In this document: piece after piece, positions 47,336-55,463 of the stretch
Position numbering within the stretch: position 1 is the stretch's first letter
Layout of the letters: each line of letters starts with the position of its first letter
Assembly (NCBI GenBank): GCA_963826165.1
Contig: CAWGWC010000018.1
Location: forward strand, 62,001-126,000
Direction: 5' to 3'
Length of the DNA: 64,000 bases
Source of the DNA: JACVRW01 sp963826165
GTDB taxonomy: Bacteria > Actinomycetota > Thermoleophilia > Solirubrobacterales > Thermoleophilaceae
The notes under the pieces: model-generated
The model's input: only the letters and a program-made list of their open reading frames with translations
What the model was told of the DNA's origin: nothing
Database searches by the model: none
Translations under genes and position numbers: made by a program

Positions 47336-47449
47336 CACAAACTCAGCACAAGGGTTACCTCCGACCCCCTGGCCCTCTACTTTGAGGCTTTCCACTGCGA
47401 CGTTTGGCCGAAACGTATATTGCCCCAGTACTAGTTGTTTGCACGTACA

Positions 47450-47458
47450 ATTATAACA
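47450..47458 (-). promoter_or_regulatory. Extended -10 element, sigma factor gene, distal promoter
   Basis: TGT-TATAAT on the minus strand, an extended -10 without a clear -35, 159 bases before the sigma start. Tandem promoters would let the gene answer two conditions. Confidence 0.5.
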
Positions 47459-47633
47459 CGGAGTGCAGCTTTGCGCGCGCTGCGTGCTTCCACAAGGTGG
47501 TACGCGCGCCGCCTCTCCGGCGGTCAGCGAGCTCGGCGGCTCGGCGGGCCCCGCCGTTGCACGCGCGGGTGTCGTCGGCGTACCCTTCGGGTAGGGCCAG
47601 CCCGCAGGACTTCCCCGGCAAGGAGGGCAGGGC

Positions 47634-48764
47634 ATGCAGGTGACCTCTCCCGACCGCGACCAGCTGCGGCGACTCGCCGAGCTGAGGCTCGAGCGGCCGC
47701 TGGTGTTGAGCCTGTACCTCGATCTCGACCCCTCCGAGTTCGGCACCCCGCCCGCCCGGGCCACGGCCGTGCGCTCGCTGGTCGACGAGGCCGAGCGGCG
47801 CGTGCGCGACAGCAACGGACTCTCCCATGACGACCGCAAGGAGCTCGAGGCGAGCGTGGAACGAGCGGCGGAGTTCCTCGAGCACGAGCTTCCCACCGAG
47901 GGAGCCCATGGCGTGGCGGTGTTCAGCAGTGCGCCGGCCGATCTGTTCGAGGCCATCCGTCTGCCGCGCTCGGTGGCCAACCGGGTCGCGATCGGCCGCT
48001 CGCCCCTCGTCGGGCCACTGGCGCGCCTCGAGCGGCGCGAGCGCTGGTGCGTGGCCCTGGTCAACCGCCGTGACGCGCGCATCTTTCGCGGCTCGCCCGA
48101 CGGGCTGCGGGAGATCGATCAGATCCACGACGTGGTCTTCGGCCAGCACGACCGGGGCGGGCTGGCCCAGGCTCGCTACGCGCGCGGGATCGAGAAGGAG
48201 AAGGACGACCACCTGAAGCACACGAGCGAAGCGCTGATGGGCCACTTCAAGCGCAACCCATTCGAGCGACTGCTGCTCGGCGGTCCGCGCGAGGTGGCCA
48301 CGGACTTCGAGTCGAAGCTTCACCACTACCTGCGCGAACGGCTCGCCGGGCTCATCGAGGTGGAGGTGGAGAACACGAATGCGGACGGCGTGCTCGAGGC
48401 GGCGCGGCCGAGCTTCGACGAGGCCGACAGCCGGCGCGAGAGCGAGCTGCTCGAACGGCTCGGTGAACGTGGCGCCACCGGAATCGAGCAGGTGCTGCCG
48501 GCCCTGAACGAGCGCCGGGTCGAGGTGCTGATGCTCGATGAGCAGTTCGGGGGCGTGCAGGGCGTGCAGTGCTCCGAGTGCGGGCTGCTCGCCCTGGAGG
48601 GACAGAGCTGCCCCGCCGACGGCGCGCCGATGCTCGAGCTGGAGGACCTGACCGACGCGGCGATCGAGCTCGCGGTGCAGCAGAACGCCGAGGTGGTGGC
48701 CCTGCGCCATCACGCCGACGCTCTCGCCGACGTGGGTGGGGCGGCCGCGCTGCTGCGCTTCTAG
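47634..48764 (+). CDS. baeRF family protein (bacterial eRF1/Vms1-like)
   Basis: A 376-residue protein resembling the bacterial relatives of eukaryotic release factor 1 (baeRF). The N-terminal helix region (LVLSLYLDLDP, AAEFLEHELP), the eRF1-like middle domain with WCVALVNRRDARIFRG and the catalytic-loop-like HDRGGLAQARYARGIEKEKD are visible, followed by VEVLMLDEQFGGVQGVQCSE, a zinc-like CSECGLLALEGQSC pair. The GGQ of true release factors is replaced by GGLAQ, a known baeRF feature. In eukaryotes related Vms1 frees peptides from stalled ribosomes; a bacterial rescue role is inference. ATG 47634 has GGAGGG upstream. Confidence 0.82.
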   Translation: MQVTSPDRDQLRRLAELRLERPLVLSLYLDLDPSEFGTPPARATAVRSLVDEAERRVRDSNGLSHDDRKELEASVERAAEFLEHELPTEGAHGVAVFSSAPADLFEAIRLPRSVANRVAIGRSPLVGPLARLERRERWCVALVNRRDARIFRGSPDGLREIDQIHDVVFGQHDRGGLAQARYARGIEKEKDDHLKHTSEALMGHFKRNPFERLLLGGPREVATDFESKLHHYLRERLAGLIEVEVENTNADGVLEAARPSFDEADSRRESELLERLGERGATGIEQVLPALNERRVEVLMLDEQFGGVQGVQCSECGLLALEGQSCPADGAPMLELEDLTDAAIELAVQQNAEVVALRHHADALADVGGAAALLRF

Positions 48765-48765
48765 A

Positions 48766-49068
48766 TCAGGCGCCCGACGGCACGCCGGCCGGCTCCAGGC
48801 GCCCGACCGCCTCACGCAGAGCATCGCGCAGAGCCCGTTGATGGGCGAGCGGGAGCCCCGCGATCTCGGGCGGCGGAGCGGACATGTCGCGCACGATTCG
48901 CTCTCGTATGCGCTCGCCCGTCGGGGTGAGCCGGATGATCTTCAGCTGGACAGGGGAGAAGTCGGGCTCGCGCGCCAACTCGATCATGCGCGGCTTGTGG
49001 CTCTGCATGATCTGCCAGATCAGCCCCCACGCCTCCTCTGCCGGTGGTTCCGGCCATGCAGTAGCTTC
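48766..49068 (-). pseudogene. MarR family regulator remnant lacking the DNA-binding region
   Basis: The residual protein starts at no ATG except 49008, while homology begins upstream at EATAWPEPPAEEAWGLIWQI. It continues MQSHKPRMIELAREPDFSPV QLK, then jumps directly to IIRLTPTGERIRERIVRDMS, APPPEIAGLPLAHQRALRDA. In intact MarR relatives about 55-60 residues, the winged helix, lie between SPxQL and xRLTPxG. So the gene lost both its start and its DNA-binding region, leaving only dimer-helix parts. It is divergent from the ABC-2 transporter, its probable former target. Frame is otherwise open to the stop at 48766. Confidence 0.7.
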
Positions 49069-49074
49069 GAGACC

Positions 49075-50073
49075 ATGGCAGAACCGGCGATCGAGGCCAT
49101 CGGCCTCGTCCGAGACTTCAAGAAGGGACCGCGCGCGGTCGACGGGATCGAGCTGCGGGTCGAGCCGGGCGAGGTCTATGGCTTCCTCGGCCCCAACGGC
49201 GCGGGAAAGAGCACGACCGTGCACATGCTGACCACGCTGCTGCCGCCCACCGAGGGCAGCGCGCGCGTGGCCGGCTACGACGTGGTCGACGACGGCCCGG
49301 CCGTTCGCGGGGTCATCGGCGCGGCGTTGCAGGAGGCGGCGCTTGACCCGTTTCTCACCGGGCGCGAGCACATGAAGCTTCAGACAGCCCTCCACGGGAT
49401 GACCGGCGATGAGGCCCGCAAACGCACGCACACGCTGCTCGAGCGGGTCGGGCTCACCGAAGCCGCCGACCGGCGGGTGGGGGGCTACTCCGGCGGCATG
49501 AAGCGCCGGCTCGACCTGGCGTTGGCGCTCGTTCACCGCCCGCGCATACTCTTTCTCGACGAGCCCACCACGGGTCTCGACCCGCAGAGCCGGAGCGCGC
49601 TGTGGGAGGAGGTGCAGCGACTCGCCTCCGACCGCGGCGTGACCGTCTTCCTCACCACCCAGTACCTCGAGGAGGCCGACGTCCTGGCCGACCGCGTGGG
49701 GATCATCGACCGCGGCAAGATCGTGGCCGAGGGCACCCCCGAGGCGCTAAAGGACGAGATCGGCCGGCCCAGCGTGGAGGTCGTTCCCGTGGAGGCCGAG
49801 GACCTCGAGCGCACCAAGGCCGTGCTGTCACGCTTCGGCGAGTCGGTCACGGGCTCGGTCAAGGGAGCCTCGGCGCGCCTGGCCGGTGGCGACGCTCAAC
49901 TGGCCGACGTCGTGCGCGCGCTCGACGCCGAGAACGTCGGCATACAGGACCTCCAGCTCCACGCGCCCAGCCTCGACGACGTGTTTCTCGCCAAGACCGG
50001 TCGCTCGCTGGAAGGGGCGGCACGCGAGGAGGCCACCGAGGAGGAGGCCGAGCAGGAGACCGTCGCGGCGTGA
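49075..50073 (+). CDS. ABC transporter ATP-binding protein, drug/daunorubicin type
   Basis: A 332-residue ABC-2 ATPase of the DrrA group. Walker A GPNGAGKST, signature YSGGMKRRLDLALALVHRP, Walker B ILFLDEPTTGLDPQSRS, followed by the DrrA-type C-terminal domain (EVVPVEAEDLERTKAVLSRF, then SLDDVFLAKTGRSL). The C terminus is very acidic. ATG 49075 is chosen; homology starts eight residues later. It is followed by two overlapping permease genes and preceded by the divergent MarR remnant, so this is a MarR-type drug exporter unit whose regulator has decayed. Confidence 0.93.
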   Translation: MAEPAIEAIGLVRDFKKGPRAVDGIELRVEPGEVYGFLGPNGAGKSTTVHMLTTLLPPTEGSARVAGYDVVDDGPAVRGVIGAALQEAALDPFLTGREHMKLQTALHGMTGDEARKRTHTLLERVGLTEAADRRVGGYSGGMKRRLDLALALVHRPRILFLDEPTTGLDPQSRSALWEEVQRLASDRGVTVFLTTQYLEEADVLADRVGIIDRGKIVAEGTPEALKDEIGRPSVEVVPVEAEDLERTKAVLSRFGESVTGSVKGASARLAGGDAQLADVVRALDAENVGIQDLQLHAPSLDDVFLAKTGRSLEGAAREEATEEEAEQETVAA

Positions 50074-50852
50074 GCCGCTCGGCGCTTCCCAGGCAGGTGG
50101 GCATGCTCGCCCGCCGCTCGGTGGTGCGCACTCTGCGCCAGCCGGCGATGGTGGTGCCCTCGCTCGTCTTCCCGCTGATGCTGCTGTCGATCAACTCCAG
50201 CGGCCTCGACTCGGCCACCCAGCTGCCGGGCTTTCCCACCGATTCCTACTTCCAGTTCGCGCTTGCGATCACCTTCGTCCAGGGCGCGCTGTTCTCGGCC
50301 AACAGCGCCGGCACCAACGTGGCCAGCGACATCGAGAGCGGCTTCCTCAACCGGCTATCGCTCACTCCGCTGCGCCGGGTGGCGCTCATGATGGGCCAGC
50401 TGGCCGGGATCCTCGCCCTCGGGCTCATCCAGGCGCTGACCTTCCTCATCGTGGGTGTGGCCTTCGGAGCCGGGATCGAGACCGGTCTCGCCGGCGCGGC
50501 CGTGATCGTGATCTTCTCGCTGGTGATCTCGCTCGCCTTCGGCTGCATCGGGGCCTTCGTCGCGCTTCGCTCGGGCAGCGGCGAGGCGGTGCAGGGCGTG
50601 TTCCCGTTGTTCTTCGCCGCCCTGTTCCTGTCCTCGATGGCGCTGCCGCGCGACCTGATCGAGACCGACTGGTTCCGCACGGTGGCCGACTGGAACCCGG
50701 TCTCCTACATGCTCGAGCTCATCCGCTCGCTGATGATCGACGGCTGGGACCCCGAGGCCCTGGCGCTCGGATTCGCCTGCGCCGGTGGGCTGGCGGTGAT
50801 CGCGCTGGTGGCCGCCTCGTCGGCGCTGCGCACGAGGATGGTGCGCACGTGA
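50070..50852 (+). CDS. ABC-2 type permease 1
   Basis: A 260-residue ABC-2 permease with six membrane segments. The segment ARRSVVRTLRQPAMVVPSLV begins the family fold; SGFLNRLSLTPLRRVALMMG, FFAALFLSSMALP and WNPVSYMLELIRSLM are typical. Start GTG 50070 overlaps the ATPase stop as GTGA. It pairs with the next gene as a heterodimeric membrane part of a drug or lipid exporter. Confidence 0.9.
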   Translation: MSRSALPRQVGMLARRSVVRTLRQPAMVVPSLVFPLMLLSINSSGLDSATQLPGFPTDSYFQFALAITFVQGALFSANSAGTNVASDIESGFLNRLSLTPLRRVALMMGQLAGILALGLIQALTFLIVGVAFGAGIETGLAGAAVIVIFSLVISLAFGCIGAFVALRSGSGEAVQGVFPLFFAALFLSSMALPRDLIETDWFRTVADWNPVSYMLELIRSLMIDGWDPEALALGFACAGGLAVIALVAASSALRTRMVRT

Positions 50853-51628
50853 CCAGCCGTGGCGGTTTCTGGGCGGTGGCGCGTGCGGTGGCCTGGCGCA
50901 ACGCCCATAACTTCTTCACCAACCCGGCGATGATCATCCCGGCGCTGCTCTTCCCGATGTTCTTCTTCATCGCCTTCGCGGGCGGTCTGTCGCGCGTGGA
51001 GTCCGTGCCGGGGTTCGACTTCGCCGGCGGATACACGACCTTCGTCTACGGATTCGTCCTGCTGCAGGCCTCGGCCTTCGGTGGCGTGTTCACCGGGTTC
51101 GCCGTGGCCCGCGACTTCGAGTCCGGCTTCTCACGGCGGGTGATGCTCGCCGCCTCGAACCGCGACGGCATCGTGGCCGGCTACTGGCTGGCCGCCGTCG
51201 TGCGCGCCGTGTTCACGATCGCCGTGATCACCGCCGTCGCCCTGCTGGCCGGACTCGAGATCAACGGGAGCGTCGTGGACATCGCCGGGCTGTACACCCT
51301 CGCGCTGCTGGTCAACGCGGCGGCCATGCTGTTCGGCACGGGTGTGGCCATGCGCCTGAGGACGATGCAGGCCGGCCCGCTGATCCAGACGCCGGCCTTT
51401 CTCATCCTGTTCCTCGCGCCGGTCTGGGTGCCCTACGACCTGCTCACCGGGTGGGTCAAGGCCGCGGCCTCGGTCAACCCGATCACGCTGGTGATCGAGT
51501 CGATACGGGGGTTCCTGGACGGCGATCCCACCGAGGTGCTGCCCGCGTTCGGGGTCATGCTGCTGCTGGTGGCCATCACGGTTCTGTGGGCCCGTGGCGG
51601 CCTGCGCAGCGCCGAGCGCGTGGCCTAA
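50849..51628 (+). CDS. ABC-2 type permease 2
   Basis: A 259-residue ABC-2 permease, sister to the previous gene: WRNAHNFFTNPAMIIPALLF, YGFVLLQASAFGGVFTGFAV, FESGFSRRVMLAASNRDGI and VNPITLVIESIRGFLDG mark the same fold. GTG 50849 overlaps the upstream stop by four bases. With the ATPase it forms a three-gene exporter. The substrate is not predictable. Confidence 0.9.
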   Translation: MTSRGGFWAVARAVAWRNAHNFFTNPAMIIPALLFPMFFFIAFAGGLSRVESVPGFDFAGGYTTFVYGFVLLQASAFGGVFTGFAVARDFESGFSRRVMLAASNRDGIVAGYWLAAVVRAVFTIAVITAVALLAGLEINGSVVDIAGLYTLALLVNAAAMLFGTGVAMRLRTMQAGPLIQTPAFLILFLAPVWVPYDLLTGWVKAAASVNPITLVIESIRGFLDGDPTEVLPAFGVMLLLVAITVLWARGGLRSAERVA

Positions 51629-51637
51629 CCTGCGCGC

Positions 51638-52060
51638 ATGAGCAAAATGGTGCAGGAGGTCGAGGAGGGCGACGGCTACGCGCTCGCCAACGTCGAGTCG
51701 CTGGCCGACGGGCCGGGCTTTCGCAAGATCCGGCGCGAGCTGGGCGTGACGGCCTTCGGGGTCAACGCCATCGAGATACCACCGGGCTACGAGACCGGCA
51801 GCCACTTCCACGACGAGCAGGAGGAGCTCTACTTCGTGCACCGGGGTCGCGTGCAGATGACCTTCGGCGACGGAGAGGTCCGCGAGCTCGGGCCGGGGGG
51901 GCTGGCCCGCGTGGACGCCGCCACCGTCCGCAAGATCAAGTGCCTGGGTGACGAGCCGGCCCTGTATCTCGTCGCGGGCGGCAAGGACGGATACGTGGGC
52001 CGCGACGGCCGGCTCGCCGAGGGCGAGACCAGCCGCTTCGGAGCCGCGGGATCGCCCTGA
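51638..52060 (+). CDS. Cupin domain protein
   Basis: A 140-residue single-cupin protein. The first cupin motif is SHFHDEQEELYFVHRGRVQM with the metal His-His-Glu set; the second is ELGPGGLARVDAATVRKI, lacking the usual histidine. Such proteins bind a metal and small ligand or act as sensors. It starts nine bases after the permease, so it may be the last gene of the exporter operon. Function unknown. Confidence 0.85.
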   Translation: MSKMVQEVEEGDGYALANVESLADGPGFRKIRRELGVTAFGVNAIEIPPGYETGSHFHDEQEELYFVHRGRVQMTFGDGEVRELGPGGLARVDAATVRKIKCLGDEPALYLVAGGKDGYVGRDGRLAEGETSRFGAAGSP

Positions 52061-52089
52061 GGATCGTCCTCGGCGCCGCGCTGGCGGCG

Positions 52090-53007
52090 GTGGCGGCGCT
52101 GATCGTGATCGTCGCCGGGCCGGCCGGGCCTTCCGAAGGGCGCCCGCTTCCGGGCGCGCCCAAGTGTCCGATCTTCCCCGCCGGCAACCAGTGGAACCTG
52201 AGGGTGGACCGGCTGCCGCCACACCGAAACTCGGACGCCATCGTCCGCTCGATCGGGCTCGACGACCACATGCACGCGGACTTCGGCTCGGGTCTGTACG
52301 AGGGAGCGCCGATCGGGATCCCCTTCGTCACGGTCGGCAGGCGGGCCCGGCGAGTACCCGTGAGCTTCGACTACGCGAGCGAATCGGACCGCGGCCGCTA
52401 TCCGATACCGCGTGGCGTGCCGATCGAGGGTGGTCCCAGCTCGGACGGCGACCGCCACGTGATAGTGGTGGACCGCTGGCGCTGCCGGCTGCATGAGCTG
52501 TTCGCGGCCTACCCCGAGGAGGGCGGGGCGCGCTGGCGAGCGGGCTCGGGCGCCGTCTGGAACCTGCGCCGCAACCGGCTCCGTCCCAGAGGCTGGACGT
52601 CGGCCGACGCCGCCGGGCTGCCGATCCTGCCCGGCCTCGCCCGCTACGACGAAGTGCGCCACGGACGCATCGACCACGCGCTGCGCTTCACCGCCGCCCG
52701 TACCCGGCGCGCGTTCGTCTACCCGGCTCGCCACTTCGCCTCGGACGAGACCGATCCCAACCTGCCGGCGATGGGCCAGCGCCTGCGCCTCAAGCGCGGC
52801 TTTCGCATCGGGGGATTCCCGCGTCAGTCGCGGGTGGTACTTCGCGCGCTCAAGCGCTACGGGATGATCCTGGCCGACAACGGCGCGCCGTGGTTCGTGA
52901 CGGGCGCCCCCGACCCGGGGTGGGACAACGACGACCTCCATACGCTCCGACGGGTCCCGGGGCGCGCCTTCGAGGTGGTCGACACGAGCCGTTTGCCGCG
53001 TCCCTAG
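52090..53007 (+). CDS. Secreted or anchored hypothetical protein
   Basis: The 305-residue frame from GTG 52090 begins VAALIVIVAGPAGPSEGR, a short hydrophobic leader. A CTG at 52057 (overlapping the cupin TGA as CTGA) would give LRIVLGAALAAVAALIVIVA, a far better signal peptide, but CTG is rare as a start. The mature part has conserved-looking HMHADFGSGLYEGAPIGIPF, DRHVIVVDRWRCRLHELFA, ARHFASDETDPNLPAMGQRL and PDPGWDNDDLHTLR. I do not recognise a named family; the acidic/histidine pattern suggests an extracellular enzyme or binding protein. The start is therefore uncertain. Confidence 0.65.
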   Translation: MAALIVIVAGPAGPSEGRPLPGAPKCPIFPAGNQWNLRVDRLPPHRNSDAIVRSIGLDDHMHADFGSGLYEGAPIGIPFVTVGRRARRVPVSFDYASESDRGRYPIPRGVPIEGGPSSDGDRHVIVVDRWRCRLHELFAAYPEEGGARWRAGSGAVWNLRRNRLRPRGWTSADAAGLPILPGLARYDEVRHGRIDHALRFTAARTRRAFVYPARHFASDETDPNLPAMGQRLRLKRGFRIGGFPRQSRVVLRALKRYGMILADNGAPWFVTGAPDPGWDNDDLHTLRRVPGRAFEVVDTSRLPRP

Positions 53008-53024
53008 GCGGGTAGCCGCGACCC

Positions 53025-53261
53025 ATGTGGGGATACACCACCGTCGCGACGGCATTCGTCCTGGCGCTCGTGGTCGTCGCCGTAGTCTTGTTCGGGGGGT
53101 CGCTCTTCTTGATCGCCCCGCTCGCCGTCGTGGTGGTGGGGCTCGCCGTGTTCTTGGACTGGCGGCGCCGTAGGCAGGTGCACGCGCAGTCGCTCCACGA
53201 GGCTGCCGGTCACGACCGGGTCGAGTTCACAGCCCGGGACCGCCAGACCCTCAGCGACTGA
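53025..53261 (+). CDS. Small membrane protein
   Basis: A 78-residue protein with one or two hydrophobic segments (VATAFVLALVVVAVVLFGGS and FLIAPLAVVVVGLAVFLDW) and a basic then polar C terminus (RRRRQVHAQSLHEAAG). No family recognised. ATG 53025, 17 bases after the previous stop and 7 before the DUF72 gene, so a shared transcript is likely. Confidence 0.6.
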   Translation: MWGYTTVATAFVLALVVVAVVLFGGSLFLIAPLAVVVVGLAVFLDWRRRRQVHAQSLHEAAGHDRVEFTARDRQTLSD

Positions 53262-53268
53262 CCCGTCC

Positions 53269-54009
53269 GTGAAGCCCGTGCGCGTCGGCTGCTCGGGCTG
53301 GAACTATCAGGACTGGCGCGGTCGCCTGTACCCCGAAGGCGTCGGCCCTGCACGCTGGCTCGGGCTCTACGCCGAGAGCTTCGACACGGTCGAGATCAAT
53401 TCGACCTTCTACCGCCTGGCCTCGCGGGACGCCGCGCGGCGCTGGGTCGAGCAGACCCCCGAGAACTTCCTGTTCGCGGCCAAGGCCAGTCGTTACCTGA
53501 CCCACGTTCGGCGCCTGCGGGACGTCGGGCAGGGGATCGAGCGCTACTACGAGCGCCTCGAGCCGCTGGTGGACAGCGGCAAGCTGGGCCCCGTGGTCTG
53601 GCAGCTGCCGGCCAACTTCCACCTCGACCTCGAGACGCTCGCCGCCCTGCTGCCCCGGCTGCCGGCCGGCCGGCACTGCTTCGAGTTCCGTCACGAGAGC
53701 TGGTTTCGCGAGGAGGTCTACTCGCTGTTGCGCGAACACGATGCTGCGCTGGTGATCGGCGACCACGCCAAGTGGCCGTTCCAGGCCCGGGTGCTCACCA
53801 CCGGATGGACGCTGGTCCGTCTGCACCACGGCCGGCGTGGGCGAAGGGGCAACTACTCCGAGTCCGAGCTGACCGAATGGGCCCGGCGAATCGCACAATG
53901 GCGGCGCCGGGCCGAGGTCTTCGTCTACTTCAACAACGACTGGGAGGGCTTTGCCCCGAACAACGCCCTGTCGCTCAGGCGGCGGCTGCGGCCGTCTCCA
54001 GACGGGTGA
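53269..54009 (+). CDS. DUF72 family protein
   Basis: A 246-residue TIM-barrel-like DUF72 protein. Family marks are VGCSGWNYQDWRGRLYPEGV, FDTVEINSTFYRLAS, FLFAAKASRYLTHVRRL, PVVWQLPANFHLDLE, CFEFRHESWF and EVFVYFNNDWEGFAPNNAL. DUF72 has no proven reaction. Start GTG 53269 is taken as nearest to the homology; a GTG at 53278 is possible. Its 3' end overlaps the convergent sigma gene by 35 bases. Confidence 0.93.
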   Translation: MKPVRVGCSGWNYQDWRGRLYPEGVGPARWLGLYAESFDTVEINSTFYRLASRDAARRWVEQTPENFLFAAKASRYLTHVRRLRDVGQGIERYYERLEPLVDSGKLGPVVWQLPANFHLDLETLAALLPRLPAGRHCFEFRHESWFREEVYSLLREHDAALVIGDHAKWPFQARVLTTGWTLVRLHHGRRGRRGNYSESELTEWARRIAQWRRRAEVFVYFNNDWEGFAPNNALSLRRRLRPSPDG

Positions 54010-54805
54010 GCGCCCGGCGCAACAGGCGCGACACATGCATCTGCGAGTAGCCGATCTGCTCGCCGATCTCGCGTTGGGTCATGTCATGGAGGAAGCGCAG
54101 CTCGAGCACGTGGCGTTCCACGTCGGGCAGCTCGCGCCAGGTGGTGGCAATCGCGTGACGGTCCTCGACGAGCTCGTAGCCCGAGTCCTCGCCTCCCAGC
54201 AGATCCACCAACGCGGCTGACTCCCCGTCATCGGGCGTGGACGGAGCATCGAGTGAGGCCGCCTCGTAGGACGCGGCCGCCTCCTGCGCCTCCAGCACCT
54301 CCTCGGTCGTGCAGCCCAGCGCCACTGCCACCTCCCGCACCTTGGGCGAGCGGCCCAGCTCCTTGGAGAGCGCCTCGCTCTCGCGGCTGACCGCCAGTGT
54401 GCGCTCCTGCAGATCCCGCGGCACATGTAGCGACCAGCCCTTGTCCCGGAAATGCCGCTTCAGCTCGCCGAGGATCGTGGGCGCCGCATAGCTCGTGAAC
54501 TTGGTGCCCCGGCCGGGCTCGAAGCGGTCGATCGCCTTGACCAGGCCGAGACTCGCCACCTGCAGCAGGTCGTCGAACGGCTCGTCGGTGTACGAGTAGC
54601 GCAGTGCGAGGTCTCTGGCCAAGGGCAGGAAGCGCTCCGTCAGCTCCTCGCGGGCGGCCAGGTCGCCCTCCTCGTGGTAGCGCACGAGTAGACGCAGCTC
54701 TGCCTCACGGTCGTGGCCTCCGCTGCCGTTGCGTCTCGGCGCGCTGCCGTTCTGGTGCTGGTGGGCTCGTGAGCCCTCTGGGGACGCGAGTGCGATGGCA
54801 CTCAT
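53975..54805 (-). CDS. SigB/SigF-type RNA polymerase sigma factor
   Basis: A 276-residue group 3 sigma factor. Regions 2-4 are present: LARDLALRYSYTDEPFDDLLQ, GTKFTSYAAPTILGELKRHF, WSLHVPRDLQERTL, then RELPDVERHVLELRFLHDM and TQREIGEQIGYSQMHVSRLL. This is the SigB/SigF/SpoIIAC-type pattern used in stress response. No anti-sigma gene is next to it. ATG 54805 is preferred to one 51 codons upstream because GGAGG lies just upstream. Its promoter region holds a TTGACG/ACATAT pair and inverted repeats. Confidence 0.92.
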   Translation of the reverse strand: MSAIALASPEGSRAHQHQNGSAPRRNGSGGHDREAELRLLVRYHEEGDLAAREELTERFLPLARDLALRYSYTDEPFDDLLQVASLGLVKAIDRFEPGRGTKFTSYAAPTILGELKRHFRDKGWSLHVPRDLQERTLAVSRESEALSKELGRSPKVREVAVALGCTTEEVLEAQEAAASYEAASLDAPSTPDDGESAALVDLLGGEDSGYELVEDRHAIATTWRELPDVERHVLELRFLHDMTQREIGEQIGYSQMHVSRLLRRALTRLETAAAAA

Positions 54806-54883
54806 CTGGTGTCGAACCTCCGTCTCGATTGACGTGAAGTCCGATTCGTCACCGCGAGGGCGGCGACGGCTCGTCCCCCTTAC

Positions 54884-54912
54884 ATATGTAGTCCCGAGCC
54901 GGGCCTCGTCAA
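54884..54912 (-). promoter_or_regulatory. Promoter of SigB/SigF-type gene
   Basis: On the minus strand: TTGACG (54907-54912), 17-base spacer, ACATAT (54884-54889), embedded in the palindrome TACATATGTA (54881-54890). About 80 bases before ATG 54805. Confidence 0.55.
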
Positions 54913-54978
54913 CCCGCTCGTGGCGACAAAGAGTATTCCCTTCGGGACTATCCGCCAAACGCTACGTCGCGTTTGGCG
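54889..54978. promoter_or_regulatory. Inverted repeats upstream of sigma gene
   Basis: TAGTCCCGA (54889-54897) and TCGGGACTA (54942-54950) are perfect complements 44 bases apart around the -35 region. Next to them CGCCAAACGC-TACGTC-GCGTTTGGCG (54953-54978) is a perfect 10-base-pair hairpin. Both neighbouring genes are divergent, so these are operator or RNA-structure candidates rather than terminators. Confidence 0.5.
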
Positions 54979-55088
54979 CGAGATGTCCAGGGTACGGAGC
55001 GCCGTCCTGCTCGCCCCGGCGCCCTGACGCGTGCCCACGCTGCCGGCGCGGGTGGTGAAGCGCAGGCTGCTGCAATAGGTGACATCCG

Positions 55089-55463
55089 ATGAGCGACCTG
55101 CAGGACGGCACTCAGCTGGGGGAGCAGCTTGCCGCGGTAACCAACGGGCTGGTGCGGCTGTTTCGGGAGTACTACGGCCGGGGGCCGACCAAGGCCAAGA
55201 GCTACCTCCTCGACGACTCCTATCTGGTCTGCGTGCTGCACGAGACCATGACCACCGTCGAGCGCACGCTCGTCGATGCCGGGCGCGGCGAGATGGTCCG
55301 CAGCACCCGGCTCACCTTCCAGGAGGCCATGGCCGACTCGTTCATGGGCGTCGTGGAGGAGGCGATGGGCCGCCGGGTCTTGACGTACCACAGCCAGCTC
55401 ACACTCTCACCCGACGTCGGGTGGGAGTTCTTCGTGCTCGACGGCCCGAGCGCCGCTCAATAG
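55089..55463 (+). CDS. DUF2294 family protein, copy 1
   Basis: A 124-residue DUF2294 protein: LVRLFREYYGRGPTKAKSYL, VCVLHETMTTVERTLVDAGR, LTFQEAMADSFMGVVEEAMG and a beta end (GWEFFVLDG). Function unknown. It is divergent from the SigB/SigF-type gene and shares its 283-base control region, which makes it a possible member of that stress regulon. A second, diverged copy lies 2.4 kb away. Confidence 0.85.
   Translation: MSDLQDGTQLGEQLAAVTNGLVRLFREYYGRGPTKAKSYLLDDSYLVCVLHETMTTVERTLVDAGRGEMVRSTRLTFQEAMADSFMGVVEEAMGRRVLTYHSQLTLSPDVGWEFFVLDGPSAAQ

Larger units (their letters stand above)
47292..47633. other. Intergenic region between sigma and baeRF genes
   Basis: 342 bases with no gene. The left half is AT-rich for this genome and carries two minus-strand -10 elements (see separate entries) plus a possible third AT-rich box at 47411-47420. 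The right half is GC-rich with small hairpins, for example TACCC-TTC-GGGTA at 47581-47593, and leads to the baeRF gene, whose ribosome site GGAGGG lies at about 47621. No RNA gene was recognised. Confidence 0.6.
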
